Shown piece by piece: positions 37,031-50,714 of a DNA stretch of 64,000 nucleotides (positions are counted from its first letter, which is position 1; every line of letters begins with the position of its first letter). Position numbers and translations under genes: made by a program. Under the pieces are notes generated by a model. The model made no database searches. It was not told the DNA's origin and was given only the letters and a program-made list of their open reading frames with translations. Origin of the DNA: Luzula sylvatica. Taxonomy: Eukaryota; Streptophyta; Magnoliopsida; Poales; Juncaceae. Location of the stretch: positions 12,753,591 through 12,817,590 of the forward strand of contig OX326957.1 in assembly GCA_946800325.1 (NCBI GenBank). The letters are read 5' to 3'.

Positions 37031-39360
37031 TTTTTATGTTAATAGATGACATTTTAAATATATATTTATGGTTTTATGTGTATTATGCACGATTTTTTTT
37101 ATTTGTTTTGAAACTTTAATTTTGTTTGAATTATAACATGTTATATTTTATTAATTTGGTGTGGATTTCTAATGATGGACCAATTCCATGGACCCTTATT
37201 AATAATGTATATATTGACGATAGACAAATTTCGTGAACATTTATTAATATAATGTATTTATTGACATCAATATATTTACAAACATAGCATGATCATATAA
37301 TTGAGTTTAAATGTATCCGCGCAAATTTTATTTAAACAAATTATACAAAACATGGCACAATTGTTGTCCGGACCATTGATAGTAACATTTAAATTTTATA
37401 CAAAAAATATTTGATAATTTGGAATTTGTGAAATACTTTTCTATTTTTATTATAATTATTATTATATCAAGTAAGATTTAAAGTACAAATAAATTGTACA
37501 AAATCCATAATACAATGAACAAGAAAAACGAAATATAGCCGGATCTTAAACTCGTGACGCCTATAATTAAACTATTTACTAATTGTGTTACATCATATTT
37601 GTAATAAAATTCCAAAACATAGTATAAATGTAAAGTTGATGCCTCCAATCGAAATGGAGTCTAGTTCATGTGCTTGTTGGGCTTGTACACGAGCCGGTTC
37701 CGGTGATGAGAGAGAAGGAGAAAACATGATGCCATGAATAAAGCCAACTACGGGGTATGCCCCGCAAGCTCCGGCGCTAGGATGACTAGGGAGATCTGGT
37801 CATATATATATGGGAAACTCGAAACTCGAAAATCTGAAATTTAAATATCGATGGAGATGAATTTCAAAATTGAGGTCGGCTGTGAATAGAGTTACTGGAG
37901 AATATCAAGTTAGATTTTATGTGGACACGAATTAATATACTCTATTATGTATAGTTAATTTTTTTTTTATTTTTTTTTTTAAGTTGAAATTATGTATTGT
38001 TAAATTACTATGTAAAAAATACATTGTAAGTGTAGTTTTTGCATAGATAACCTTCATAAATAGCTTTCATAAATAGCCTTGTTGGGCTTATAATAGCACA
38101 TTATGATTGAAAAATTAACTACTTTCATTTTCAAAAATATTTTTCTTGGTTAATTCGTCATATTTAGACTTATCAACAAAAGCACATTCAATTTAAATCA
38201 TAAACATAATTTATTTTGAAATATGAAAACTTACAAACAAGTTTTAATCCCATTTTAATTAAGAAAATCCTCTATTAGTAGTAACATATACGAGCTAAGA
38301 TGAAAATGGGAAAATGAAAATTGATGTCAATATTTCATTGTTGTTCATTTTTTTTTGGATATTAACATGATTCTCGTGTCTATTTAGGGATTATATATGG
38401 TGTCTCAAAATTCACCCAAACACATTCGATTTAGTGGCAAACAAGAAAGGGTCAGGATGAAATAATAAGAGACCATAATGATAGGGGTTATGATTAAGTT
38501 GTTCAATGCAATTTTAACGTATAAATTATGAAAGTATATAACATTTTCATAAGCGTGCGTGCGTGTGTACGCGTCCGAATTATTAACATATGTGATTGAA
38601 TGAATTAACATGTTAATTGACGTGTTAATTGAAACATGTCAATTATTATTTAATTAAAGTATTAATCAATTCACCTAATTTTTCTTATTTATTATATTAT
38701 ATTTGATTATTATAACATAATACAGATATCTTATTTTGATTTACCCTGATATCTTATTTATTTCTTTAGAGCATCATGTGGAAAAAACATAATTTACTAT
38801 GGCAAGTTCAATTTTTCCTAGGTACCTCAAATTCATGTCCTTCAATAGATTTTTTTTAAACACGCTATTTTCATGAGTAAACTCGTTCATTACGAATGAA
38901 AGTTCAAGTTAAATTAGTGCGAGCTTTTTGAATTTACAATTTTGATTCTCATGTTACTTGGGCAGATAAATTGCACAAAGACGTGAAAAATGTCTTTTCT
39001 ATGTCGTGAATTTGTTTTTACTCAGTTTTCAATTTAATAATAATTAATAAACATATATAATTTCACAAAATTAATAATCACCATGTCAAAAGAGAAACGG
39101 TTAGACTCAAAATTATTTGAAATCTTTAAGCCCAAAAATAGATCTTAGGCCCCAAGTTGTTGACTTCCTGGTGTACTTTTCTAAGTAATTATTTTATCTT
39201 AAAGTCAATTAGTTGTATTTGCAGTTTTTTTTCATTTTAAAGATTTGTTAAATTCTAAACCCTAAACTCTATTATCATGAGGGTTGTTTCAAGTTTTCAA
39301 AGCGAGGTATCGTCACTCTTTATCATTCAGGGTTATTTGTGACATTTTGACTCTTTTGTG
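37031..39360. other. Intergenic, no supported feature
   Basis: AT-rich. A less AT-rich patch at 37640-37800 (GGGCTTGTACACGAGCCGG, CCCCGCAAGCTCCGGCGC) gives no recognisable protein. Nothing else noted. Confidence 0.5.
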
Positions 39361-40354
39361 TTTTTTTTTTTTTTTTTTTGCAAGGAAATGCCCGTAGGCT
39401 CTATTAATTCAATCTTGGCATTACATGATTTGGATCCCTAAATGGGCCTTGATAATGCTCTATATAGTAACTTTCTATCTAGTCTTTTAGGAGCTAATAA
39501 GCCAGCTTAATTAGCTAACTTAATACCCAAAGCCTACCTAATCATCATAAGTTGTCTGAGAAAAACTAAATAAGAATACGAAAAAATATTACAAAACGGT
39601 AAACAAAATAATAAACTGCTAGATAAGTAAAGACATAGTTTGGTAGCAAGCTCAGCTTCGAAAAAGGATTCTAACTTCTAGCCAATTCCTTCTCTTAATG
39701 GTCTGTTAATAGGATAAGTCCACCCCTTTGAATCTTGATTATAAACTCTTGTCTGTTTGGCCAAGTCGTCCGCGATGTAGTTGTGTATTCTGCTACTGAA
39801 ATCAACCTGAAATTCTTTGTTATTCGTAAGTATCTCTCTGCATTTGAGAAGAGTAGGGTGTGCCTTCCAATCCGGTGTATCGTCATTTAGATTTTCAAGC
39901 TGAATATATGAGGCCAAATTCAAATTGTCAGTGAGTATAGTTGCAGACTTATATCCTAATTCTATTAGTTTTTGTGTTCCCAATAATAAAGCGAGGGTTT
40001 CGGCATGAAAACCAGATAATGCTTGGGTTGGTTCTGAACCAAATTCTATTAGTTCTGAACCAAATTTTATTTTCATAAAGTGCGAGGCATCAGATTTGCA
40101 GCAGTGGCATGTTTTTCGAGGGGTAGTTTCCTGAATATATAAAGGATGTTTTGCTGTATTGAACCAGATAGATTTTCTGAAGCTAATCCAAATTCGGATA
40201 TTCTCCACACTTTTCTCGACCAATCACAAGAGAAGATTAAATGGTTTATGTCTTCTTTTGTGTTTTGTATATGGATCGAGATTGTAATTGAAACGTTTAG
40301 CCTATTACCCTCCTCCTTCAAAAAAAGTAGAGAAAAAGTTTTGTGCTTCGTCAT
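39361..40354 (-). pseudogene. LINE retrotransposon 3' end: zf-RVT and RNase H-like remnants with poly(A) tail
   Basis: A minus-strand 5'-truncated non-LTR element. At 40073-40354 the frame contains EDINHLIFSCDWSRKVWR, the H..FSC..W signature of the zinc-binding domain after plant LINE reverse transcriptases. At 39678-40223, in another frame, ALSGFHAETLALLLGTQKL, ATILTDNLNLASYI and IHNYIADDLAKQTR are the Glu, Asp and His/Asp blocks of the RVT_3 RNase H-like domain. The frame change between the domains and the lack of reverse transcriptase show it is dead. 39380-39677 would be the 3' UTR, and the T run at 39361-39379 is the complement of a poly(A) tail, so this is a true retrotransposition 3' end. 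The 5' truncation falls almost exactly at the left edge of the CAT duplication. Confidence 0.85.
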
Positions 40355-40380
40355 CTTAAATGGCGAAACACATTATTTTT

Positions 40381-43300
40381 AAATTTCTCCATTGTCGGAC
40401 CCTTAGATTCATTAGTAGGTTAGGAATGAGCGGGGATGAGATCCCATGTGTTGTGTGTTTCGTCTCTTAGATGGCAAACAAATTTTGCAAATTTATCCAA
40501 ACCAGAGTTATTTTTGCGAGACCAAATGAAAACAGTCATGCATAAAAAAAAATTACAAGACCCGCATGAAATGTTGGCAATGAAATCAGAATTATTACAG
40601 ATCACTAGCCAAATATTTCATATTTAAAAAAAAATAATAAACGATAATACACAAGAGAAGCGTCGAGAATCATTCACACAACAAAAGATAACGTTCGAGT
40701 CCAAACAATAATAAAATAATAATGATATCATATATCTATTTACACAAGGGCATTCTTCAAACTATGTACATTCCTTTCGAAGAACGTGCTATATATTTCG
40801 AACCTCGTCAAATACAATCCAACTTCCATAACGCATGGAAAGATTCAATGACGAATTGAACCTCGCCTCTCACGCGACGTATTGTGACGATTTGTAAATC
40901 TCATCTGCATGAGCCAACGGCACATAGACTACATGTCGTAACGAACTATTTTTTCGCCCGTAGAAAACGTACACAAATACCCCTATGACTAGCCATACCG
41001 AAACCCGAGACCACGTACCAGATCTGCACAATTAGCGTCGATATTTAACACAATTAATTATTTAAGCATATTTTTTGCTAGATAATTATTTAACACGTAC
41101 CCGAGATTTATCAATAAGTAGGCGTTTATGAGGATACACATGGTTGGAAGAAGTGGAACAAATGGACATATGAACCCTACGTTGCAAATTATGAAATAAA
41201 CATAATGAGTGATTTAATAATAATAATAATAATAAATAGAATAATACCGCCAGGTTTGCCGAAACTATGACGACCATCATCTTGGTCTATCCAGCAGAGT
41301 ACACCAAGTCCAGCCAGAAATATTAACCCACCAATCGAGCATCCAATATATTGCATCCAACTATCCCATTAAAATGATTAAATTATAATTAAAAAGTTTA
41401 TTTGTATAATAATTTATGAAATTTACCTAGATAAAAATGAAACCGAAGAGGTGAGAGTCAAAACGCCTATTACAACCGAAGCGATACTCGTCGAAGCCAT
41501 TTTCCTTCTTTCCTCCTCGTCTATCTTATCTAAAAAACAATACAAAATTATAAACAAATAAATTACGAAACCCAATAACAAAAAATAATTTTTTTTTTTA
41601 ATTAAATTACCTTGATTGAGTTGTTTGATTAGCGGGATCGATACTTCGTCGTCAATTTCATGAGACGAACTATTTTCTCTGAAACTTTTTTGCTTCTTTT
41701 CGTCATTTTCTTGATTCTTGAAATGAAGCGAAACCGAATCGATCGATTGTTGCATTGATGTCGGCATCGGCACCTATATTAAAATAAACTAAACTTCATT
41801 AAAAAGTACAAAAAAAAAGAATTAATTGTATTTAATTACGAAATTAATTTTTTACCTCATTAGGAGGGATGTATCTGAGAATAAGAATCGAAACGGCGAC
41901 CATGGTGAAAGCAAGTAGCGTACCGACACTGACCTGCAGTTAAAGGGTATATTTGAAAATTCTGAACTTTGGATAGTATATATGAAAATGTACCGTACCA
42001 TTCCAGCCAATTGAGAAACATCCATCAAGAAAGAAAGTATCGCAGCGCAAATACCAGTCACGATTGTACCTTTGACTGGTACCTGAGTTTTGGTATTCAC
42101 GTCGCTAAAAAAACCAGGCAATAATCCATCTCTTGCCATCGCCATTAATAACCTCGGCTACAAAAAATAACAAATAATGAAATAAATTAGGGTTTAGGGT
42201 CTTAAATATTATTATTATTATTATTAATTATTAATTATTAATTATATATTATACTTGAGGAAGAATAGAGCCCATCAAAGTGGAGAAAAGAGCGAGAACA
42301 GCACCACTCGTTACAATATACCTACATAAAATTAAATAAATTAATCACAAGGGTATATTTGATATTTTTTAACATTTTCAACTCACATGGCCCAGTGCAT
42401 TCCATGCTTGCTAAAAGCAGACGAAATGGGCGTATCTGGATCCATCGCGAAATACGGTACCAATCCAACGATCACGATCGATACCAACATGTAAAGCACA
42501 CAACATATCGATAACGACGTACCGATTCCCCACGGTAAATCCCTCTGCGGATTCTTCACCTGTCAAAAATTACTAAAGGGCATAAACGATATTTTCAATT
42601 TTTGAAGTTTTGTAGGGGTATATTTGTAATTTTGCGTACCTCTTCCGCGGTACTGGCGACCGTGTCGAAACCTATATATGCGTAAAAAATCGTTGCCGAA
42701 CCGGCAAGCATTCCGTTCACACCAAATGGAAAATACCTAAATTTATATTTATATTTTTTATTCTGAAGGGTAAATATGATATTTTGATATTTACATACCC
42801 GGTGCCAACGGAATAACCGACCCAACCGGTCTTGAACCCAACATAACTCCCCGCAATAATTACGAAAATCAACACGCAAACATTCAACACCGTGACCGTC
42901 GCTTGTACTCTCAAACTCTGCAATTTCACGAAATTGCACCGAATTAAAATTCTACTCTTTTTTTTTAATAAATTAAAATTATAACGAACCTCTTTGATGC
43001 CTTTGCAGAGCAAAGCAGTGACGACCAAGACGAGAAACGCAGCACATGGATCGACTACAACGTTGAAAATTGTGTGACGTGCCAGAAATGATGGCAAGCT
43101 TCCTTCCCCTCCAAAAAATAACGCCTAAAAATAAAAATAAAAAAATAATCAATATTTATTTTTTTCAAAATAAAAAATAAATAAGAGAATATTCTGACGA
43201 TATTAGGGGATATTCCTCTAGCCACGGCAGCTCCTCCAATCGTGTATTCGAGAAGTAATGCCCAACCTATCAACCACGCGACTCTGTAAAAAAATAATTC

Positions 43301-44790
43301 ATATTTATTAATTTTGATTAAAAATAGGAGATTAAATTACGAAAATACCCTTCGCCGACGCAGATGTAGGAATAGTGGTAGGCGCTGCCGGCAGAGGGGC
43401 ATCGGCTCGCCAGCTCAGCATAGCAGAATGCTGACAAGGCGGCGGCAATTCCGGCGATTAGGAATGAGATCGTCAGGGCGGGTCCCGAGTGTTCTCTGGC
43501 GACTGTACCGACGAGGACGTATACTCCTGCTCCGATTGTCGAGCCCACGCCTGGAAATGAGAGGTTAAAATGGAATATTGAGGAGGAGAATGGAATATTG
43601 GTAGATTAATCAGTGGTTGAATCTGTAGCGAATGAGATTCTTTTGTTTTTTTTATTAGAAGATATGGATTGATTCGTTTTATTTATTTATTGTGACTTAT
43701 GTGTCATCATTCTACACGGATAATGATTACATGATGGTTGATTAAATAAGTAAGAAATTTAAAATTCGATCAAATCAAGTCAAACACAAAAAACAAAAGT
43801 TGAGCAATTAGTAATTACACACAAAAAACAATTAGTTGAAAAAATTATAGACAAAAAAAAGTATGATAAAGAAGAAACGTCTAGAAGTAAAGTTTAAAAA
43901 GCGAGTACTTTTTCAACTAGAAACCAGAACTTCTCAGAGTTACGAGTACGTTGCAAATTTAACTTCGATTTAGTATAACGAGATACTAATTTCTCTGAAA
44001 AAAAATCTGTAACTTACTGAGTTTCAGAAATACAAATGAACCATTTTTCAAATTTCTAAAAAAAACAGAGAGAAATAAAATCCACTTTCAAAATTGAAGT
44101 AATTTTCATAAAAAAATATTCGTAAGAATGAAAATTATCCAGTACCGATTGCGACCAGTTGAAGAATGGACAGCTCCTTGGCGAGCTGATTGTGCCCTTC
44201 AGCTCGAACCCGATCAGAATCGACCTGTTTTCTTCTAAACAAATCCCTCATATTTGCTACAATTATCTTCTTCGAGTCCCAAATTGAGCAATTATTATTT
44301 CAAATAGGTAGCAATTTTTAGTCAATCAGGACAGAGTTCGGGCAAGAGAACAAGAGCAGAAAGATTCAGCTTTCTGCCTTTCGCTCTCTTCCCAAATTCT
44401 ATTGCTTGCAAGGAAAGGACTCTTTTAAGGACCCAAAAATTGGCAACGGTAACGGGTCCACTATGAACTCAACCAATGAAATCATTCCACGTTATTAATT
44501 TTCCTACGTGGCATGTTTACATTGATTTCTAATTTCTATAATATGGACATGTACAACCTAATAATTTGCCTCAATGACCAGGATTCTAATTATTTGAGAG
44601 AGATTTGTATTTTTCAGGGATTAATTTATGACGACTAAAGAAGAATTCAATATGTTTAACTGTATTTTCGAAGAACATGTTGGCTTACGTAAAGAGATGA
44701 CCAAACATTTTTGACTTTTTGTAGATGAATATTTAATTCTGAAGAATTAAAAAATACATTCTCCATGAAGATGGAGCATTTCGCCATTAT
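40381..44790. repeat. Tandem segmental duplication, unit 1 (CAT gene copy 1)
   Basis: Begins ATTTCTCCATTGTCGGACCC and is repeated from about 44797 (ATTTCTCCATTACCGGACCC). Similarity covers the 3' flank, all 15 exons, all introns and about 450 bp upstream of the start codon, ending near GGCTTACGTAAAGAGATGA at about 44695. Confidence 0.9.
40870..44251 (-). CDS. CAT2: Cationic amino acid transporter, vacuolar (CAT2/CAT4-like), copy 1
   Basis: Multi-pass APC-superfamily permease. Plant CAT2/CAT4 relatives sit in the tonoplast and move basic amino acids. Fifteen exons on the minus strand: 44251-44146, 43550-43349, 43283-43199, 43124-42990, 42917-42799, 42736-42640, 42559-42387, 42321-42255, 42157-41999, 41933-41856, 41773-41611, 41529-41427, 41360-41248, 41176-41101, 41023-40870. 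All borders are GT-AG, the phases close and no stop interrupts, giving 609 residues, a normal family length. The start [14 protein letters not shown] is the usual short basic N-terminus. Family hallmarks are [14 protein letters not shown] (first membrane helix), [102 protein letters not shown] and the C-terminal FYGRKNSSL. Exons 11-12 code a Ser/Asn-rich cytoplasmic loop. CAT2 versus CAT4 cannot be settled by eye. Confidence 0.93.
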
Positions 44791-44796
44791 TTTTTG

Positions 44797-47700
44797 ATTT
44801 CTCCATTACCGGACCCGTTAGATTCGTTAGTAGGTTAGGAATGAGCGGGGATGAGATCCCATATGGTTCGTGTTTCGTCTCTCAGATGGCGAAACAAATT
44901 TTGCAAATTTATCCAAACCAAAGTTAATTTTGCAAAACCAAATAAAACCAATGTATATACATAATTTTTTTTTACAAGAGACCGCATCAAAGCTCCCGAG
45001 ATTTAAATGACTCGTTTCTTTCTCCACACTTTCAACCTGAATCTCTCCCTATCAGATACAAATGAAATTATAATTATTACATATCACTAGCCAACATTTT
45101 CATATTTAAAAAAAAATAATAAACGATAATACACAAGTGAAGCGTCGAGTCGAGACTCAATTCACATAACAAAAGATAACGTTCGAGTCCAAACAATAAT
45201 AAAATAATAATGATATCATATATCTATTACACAAGTGCATTCTTCAAACTATGTACATTCATTTCGAAGAACATGCTATATATTTCGAACCTCGTCAAAT
45301 ACAATCCAACTTCCATAACGCGTGGAAAGATTCAATGACGAAATTAACCTCGCCTCTCATGCGACGTATTGTGATGATTTGTAAATCTCATCTGCATGAG
45401 CCAACGGCACATAGACTACGTGTCGTAACGAACTATTTTTTCGTCCGTAGAAAATGTACACAAATACCCCTATAACTAGCCATACCGAAACCCGAGACCA
45501 CGTACCAAATCTGCACAATTAGCATCGATATTTAATACATTTAATTATTTACGCATATTTTTGCTAGATAATTATTTAATACGTACCCGAGATTTATCAA
45601 TAAGTAGGTGTTTATGAGGATACACGTGGTTGGAAGAAGGGGAACAAATGGGCATATGAACCCTACGTTGCAAATTATGAAATAAATGTAATTATATTAG
45701 CAAAAAATAATGAGCGATTAAATGTAATAATACCGCCAGTGCGGCCAAAACTATGACGACCATCATCTTGGTCTATCCAGCAGAGTACACCAAGTCCAGC
45801 CAGAAATATTAACCCACCAATTGAGCATCCAATATATTGCATCCAACTATCCCCGTTAAAAGGATTAGATAATAATTAAAAAGTTTATTTGTATAAATAA
45901 ATTATGAAATTTACCTAGATAAAAATGAAGCCGAAGAGGTGAGAGTCAAAACGCCTATTACAACCGAAGCAATACTCGTCGAAGCCATTTTCCTTCTTTT
46001 CTCCTCATCTATCTTATCTAAAATAATTCATAAAAAGTTATAAACAAATAAATTACAAAACCCAATAATCAAATATAATTAATTAATTAATTGAATTACC
46101 TTGATTGAGTTGTTTGATTAGCGGGATCGATACTTCGTCAATTTCATGAGACGAACTATTTTCTCTAAAACTTTTTTGCTTATTTTCGTCATTTTCTTGA
46201 TTCTTGAAATGAAGCGAAACCGAATCGATCGATTCTTGCAATGATGTCGGCATCGGCACCTATATTAATCGCAACAAAATAAAATAAAACAAATTTCATT
46301 CAAAAGTAAAAAAATAATTTTATTTAATTACGAAATTAATTTTTTACCTCATTAGGAGGGACGTATCGGAGAATAAGAATGGAAACGGCAACCATGGTGA
46401 AAGCAAGAAGCGTACCGACACTAACCTGCACTTAAAGGGTATATTTGAAAATTCAGAACTTTGGATGGTATATATGTAAGTCTACCGTACCATTCCAGCC
46501 AGTTGAGAAACGTCCATCAAGAAAGAAAGTATCGCAGCGCAAATACCAGTCACGATTGTACCTTTGACTGGTACCTGAGTTTTGGTATTCACATCGCTAA
46601 AAAAACCTGGCAATAATCCATCTCTCGCCATCGCCATTAATATCCTCGGCTACAAAAAATAACAATTAATAAAATAAATTAGGGTTTAAGGTTTTAAATA
46701 TTATTATTAATTATTAATTCTATATTATACTTGAGGAAGAATAGAGCCCATCAAAGTGGAGCAAAGAGCGAGAACAGCACCACTCGTTACAATATACCTG
46801 CATAAAATTAAATAAATTAATCACAAGGGTATATTTGATATATTTTTCAAGTTTTCAAACTAACATGGCCCAGTGCATTCCGTGCTTGCTAAAAGCAGAC
46901 GAAATGGGCGTATCTGGATCCATCGCGAAATACGGTACCAATCCAACGATCACGATCGATACCAACATGTAAAGCACACAACATATCGATAACGACGTAC
47001 CGATTCCCCACGGTAAATCCCTCTGCGGATTCTTCACCTGTCAAAAATTACTCAAGGGCATAAACGATATTTTCCAATTTTGAAGTTTTGTATGGGTATA
47101 TTTGTTATTTTGCGTACCTCTTCCGCGGTACTGGCGACCGTGTCGAAACCTATATATGCGAAGAAAACCGTTGCCGAACCGGCAAGCATTCCATTCACGC
47201 CAAATGGAAAATACCTATATTTATATTTATATTTTTTATTCTGAAGGGTAAATATGATATTTTTGATATTTACATACCCGGTACCGACGGAATAACCGAC
47301 CCAACCGGTTTTGAACCCAACATAACTCCCCGCAATAATTACGAAAATCAACACGCATACATTCAACACCGTGACCGTCGCTTGTACTCTCGAACTCTGC
47401 AATTTCACGAAATTGCACCGAATTAAAATTCTCATCTTTTTTTTTTAATAAATTAAAATTATAACGAACCTCTTTGATGCCTTTACAGAGCAAAGCGGTC
47501 ACGCCCAAGACGAGAAACGCGGCACATGGATCCACCACCACGTTGAAAATTGTGTGACGTGCCAAAAATGATGGCAAGCTTCCTTCCCCTCCAAAAAATA
47601 ACGCCTAAAAATAAAAATAAAAATTACAAACATAATTAAATTTATATTGCAAAATAAAAAATAAAAAAAAGAATATTCTGACGATATTAGGGGATATTCC

Positions 47701-49250
47701 TCTAGCCACGGCAGCTCCTCCAATCGTGTATTCGAGAATTAATGCCCAACCTATCAACCACGCGACTCTGTAAAAAAACAATTAATACTTTTAATTTTGA
47801 TTAAAAGTGGGGGATTAAATTACGAAAATACCCTTCTCCGACGCAGATGTAGGAATAGTGGTAGGCGCTGCCGGCAGAGGGGCATCGGCTCGCCAGCTCA
47901 GCGTAGCAGAATGCTGACAAGGCGGCTGCGATTCCGGCAATTAGGAATGAGATCGTCAGAGCGGGTCCCGAGTGTTCTCTGGCGACAGTACCGATGAGGA
48001 CGTATACTCCTGCTCCAATTGTCGAGCCCACGCCTGAAAATGAGAGGTTAAAACGGAATATTGAGGAGGAAAATGGAATATTGGTAGATTAATCAGTGGT
48101 TGAATCTGTAGCGAATGAGATTCTTTTGTTTTTTTATTTATTTAGAAGATACGGATTGATTTTTTTTATTCCGACTTATGTGTCGGAGACTCATAATTCA
48201 ACCCCGATCGTGATTACATGATGGTTCATTAAATAAGTAAGAAATTTAAAATTCGATCAAATCAAGTCAAACACAAAAAATGTTGAGCAATTACGCACAA
48301 AAAACAATTAAGTTCAATAAATTATAGACAAAAAAGTATGATAAAGAAGAAACGTCTAGAAGTAAAGTTTAAAAAGCCAGTACTTTTTCACAAAAAAAAT
48401 AGAGAATGTTTAACTAGAAACCAGAAGTTCTCGGAGTTACGAGTACGTTGCAAATTTAACTTCGATTTAGTATAACGAGACACTAATTTCTCAAATTTCT
48501 AAAAAAAACAGAGAGAAATAAAAACCCACTTTCAATATTGAAGTAATTTTCATAAAAATCATTCGGAAAAATGAAAATTATCCAGTACCGATTGCGACCA
48601 GTTGAAGAATGGACAGCTCCTTGGCGAGCTGATGGTGCCCTTCAGCTCGGACCCGATCAGAATCGACCTGTTTTCTTCTAAACAAAGCCCCCATATTTGC
48701 AACAATTATCTTCTTCGAGTCCCAATTGAGCAATTATTATTTCAATTTGCTAGCAATTTGTAGTCAATCAGGACAGAATTCGAACAAGAGAAAAAGAGCA
48801 GAAAGATTCAGCTTTCTGCCTTTCGCTCTCTTCCTAAATTATATTGCTTGCAAGGAAAGGACTCTTTCAAGGACCCAAAAATTGGTACGGGTAACGGGTC
48901 CACTATGAGCTCAACCAATGAAATCATTCCACGTCATTAATTTTCCAACGTGGCATGTTTACATTGGTTTCTAATTTCTATAATATGGACATGTAATGTA
49001 CAACCTTATAATTTTGCCTCAATGACCAGGGATTCTAATTATTTGAGAGAGATTTGTATAATTTTCAAGGAATCTGTAATAAAAGAGTGATATTATTGTT
49101 TAATAAAAAGATAAGGGGCTTTTATTGTGCACCCAAATTTGACCTTTCATTAATTTATGCTGACAAAAGAAAAATTCTAATATGTTTGACGGTATTTTCG
49201 GAGGATTTTGCTGGCTTACGTAAGGAGATGAACTAAAATTTTAGATTTTT
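44797..49250. repeat. Tandem segmental duplication, unit 2 (CAT gene copy 2)
   Basis: Direct repeat of 40381-44790. Exons are nearly identical, while introns differ by small indels and substitutions. The right end of similarity is near GGCTTACGTAAGGAGATGAA at about 49213-49232. Confidence 0.9.
45357..48694 (-). CDS. CAT2: Cationic amino acid transporter, vacuolar (CAT2/CAT4-like), copy 2
   Basis: Tandem paralogue of the upstream gene with the same 15-exon plan: 48694-48589, 48033-47832, 47767-47683, 47604-47470, 47396-47278, 47214-47118, 47037-46865, 46797-46731, 46649-46491, 46425-46348, 46259-46100, 46017-45915, 45846-45734, 45662-45587, 45510-45357. All phases close, giving 608 residues. 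Differences from copy 1 include MGALFRRK at the start, VLIGT for VLVGT after [15 protein letters not shown] for [14 protein letters not shown] for [17 protein letters not shown] for LLMAMARDG, one codon fewer in the exon-11 loop, and FGRTGG for FGKPGG. These are conservative, so both copies look functional. The exon-7 donor is GTTAGT. Promoter regions are duplicated as well (48695 onwards resembles 44252 onwards), so expression may overlap. Confidence 0.93.
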
Positions 49251-49259
49251 CGTAGATAA

Positions 49260-50714
49260 ATATTTACGTGCTCATTTTTTATTCATGCGTGATGATTTTA
49301 TAATTGCAATTTGTTTTGGTCATATTTACATTCAACATATCATTTCAAATATTGCAATAGATGTTAGACAAGCGTATATAATGATTATTATATGGAATCA
49401 TAAATTAATTATTTTATTGTTCGATGACAATACATTTCAAAATTTACTACGATGCATTTATCATGTGTAGAGATTCATAGAACAATTAATTGGCATGTCT
49501 TGCTTATTTATGGTTACGCGTAACTGAAAAAATTCGAATGTGCAATATACTTATATGCATGTGCAAAAATAAATAGTATATGAGGTGCATGCATGTGAGG
49601 ACAAATTCATATGTACATTCGTCGTGTGATGAATTTGTCATAGTTACGAAAAAAATTGATCACAAATATTCAGATAAAATATATATCGAGAAAAAGAAGG
49701 AATCAATACATCATTTAAGACATGTAATTTTCTAAAACTTATGACTACATGTAATTTTGTAAATTGTTTTAAATCTTGTCAATTTACTTTAGTTAAAGTA
49801 TTAAAAGAGCGACCACATTACGTCATTTATTATTCAAATTTGTCGATTTAAATATGCTCGCATAATTAACGCAATTAATATTTAAATACATAATTATCTT
49901 TACAACAAAATATTTAACATACTAATTTTGTAATTTGTGTTAATCTTTACAACAAAATTAACAAAATTTGTCGATTTTTTGGAGGAGACATGTAACTTTT
50001 CTCTAACTAATGCATTATTATATTTGTTGTGCATTAATTGTAGTCTCTTTTCTACTCTTTTATTAACCCCTTATTTTATTATTCTCCATTCAGATCTTAT
50101 TTATTGATATCCTAATTCAATTGGTCCATTCTTTTTTCCCAATAAAATCACATTATCAATCTACATGTGTTTCAAAACGTACCTCTTTGGTTCACGTATT
50201 ATTATTCCAACTATATTATCTCGTTTTACACGCAATTGACTTGAAATAGTATCTTTATTTTGTCTTTGTTCATATTAGATTCAACAAAAAAAGAAAAGAA
50301 AAAAAAAACACAAAAGCATGATTTTTTTTTTATGTATAACCTTAGTTTTAATGGAATTTGTAGAATTAATGTCAGGTTCATGAAGTTTATAAAAATAGCA
50401 CTTCCTTTATCTTAAATGGCGAAGCAAGATATTTTTTTTTTTCAAATTTTCTTACTGATGTGAAATTAAGAAAACGCAAAAAACAACATATAGTTTTGTT
50501 TCCAACGAAAAATGAAAAAATTGTGTTTGGTATTTTTACTTCAGAACAAGTACACATACAGGCTGAAACGATTTTTGTTTTAATTTTCAAATCCGTAAAA
50601 AATAATTAAAAAAAGAATCCTGTTTCGACAAGAGAGAGTGCACTTTTTACGAATTTCATCCATCAAATTCCATCAAAAATTTCATATAAAAGTGACATCC
50701 AAACAAAACAAAAA
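49260..50714. other. Intergenic, no supported feature
   Basis: AT-rich DNA beyond the CAT duplication. Frames up to 67 codons lack any recognisable motif. Confidence 0.5.

Noticed and set aside
40680..40700. ACGTTCGAGTCC resembling a tRNA B box (also near 45178)
   Set aside because: No A box or cloverleaf can be drawn upstream, and the flanking sequence is CAT 3' flank.
43314..43568. Plus-strand 84-codon Arg-rich ORF (and its twin at 47797-47997)
   Set aside because: Antisense shadow of CAT exon 2.
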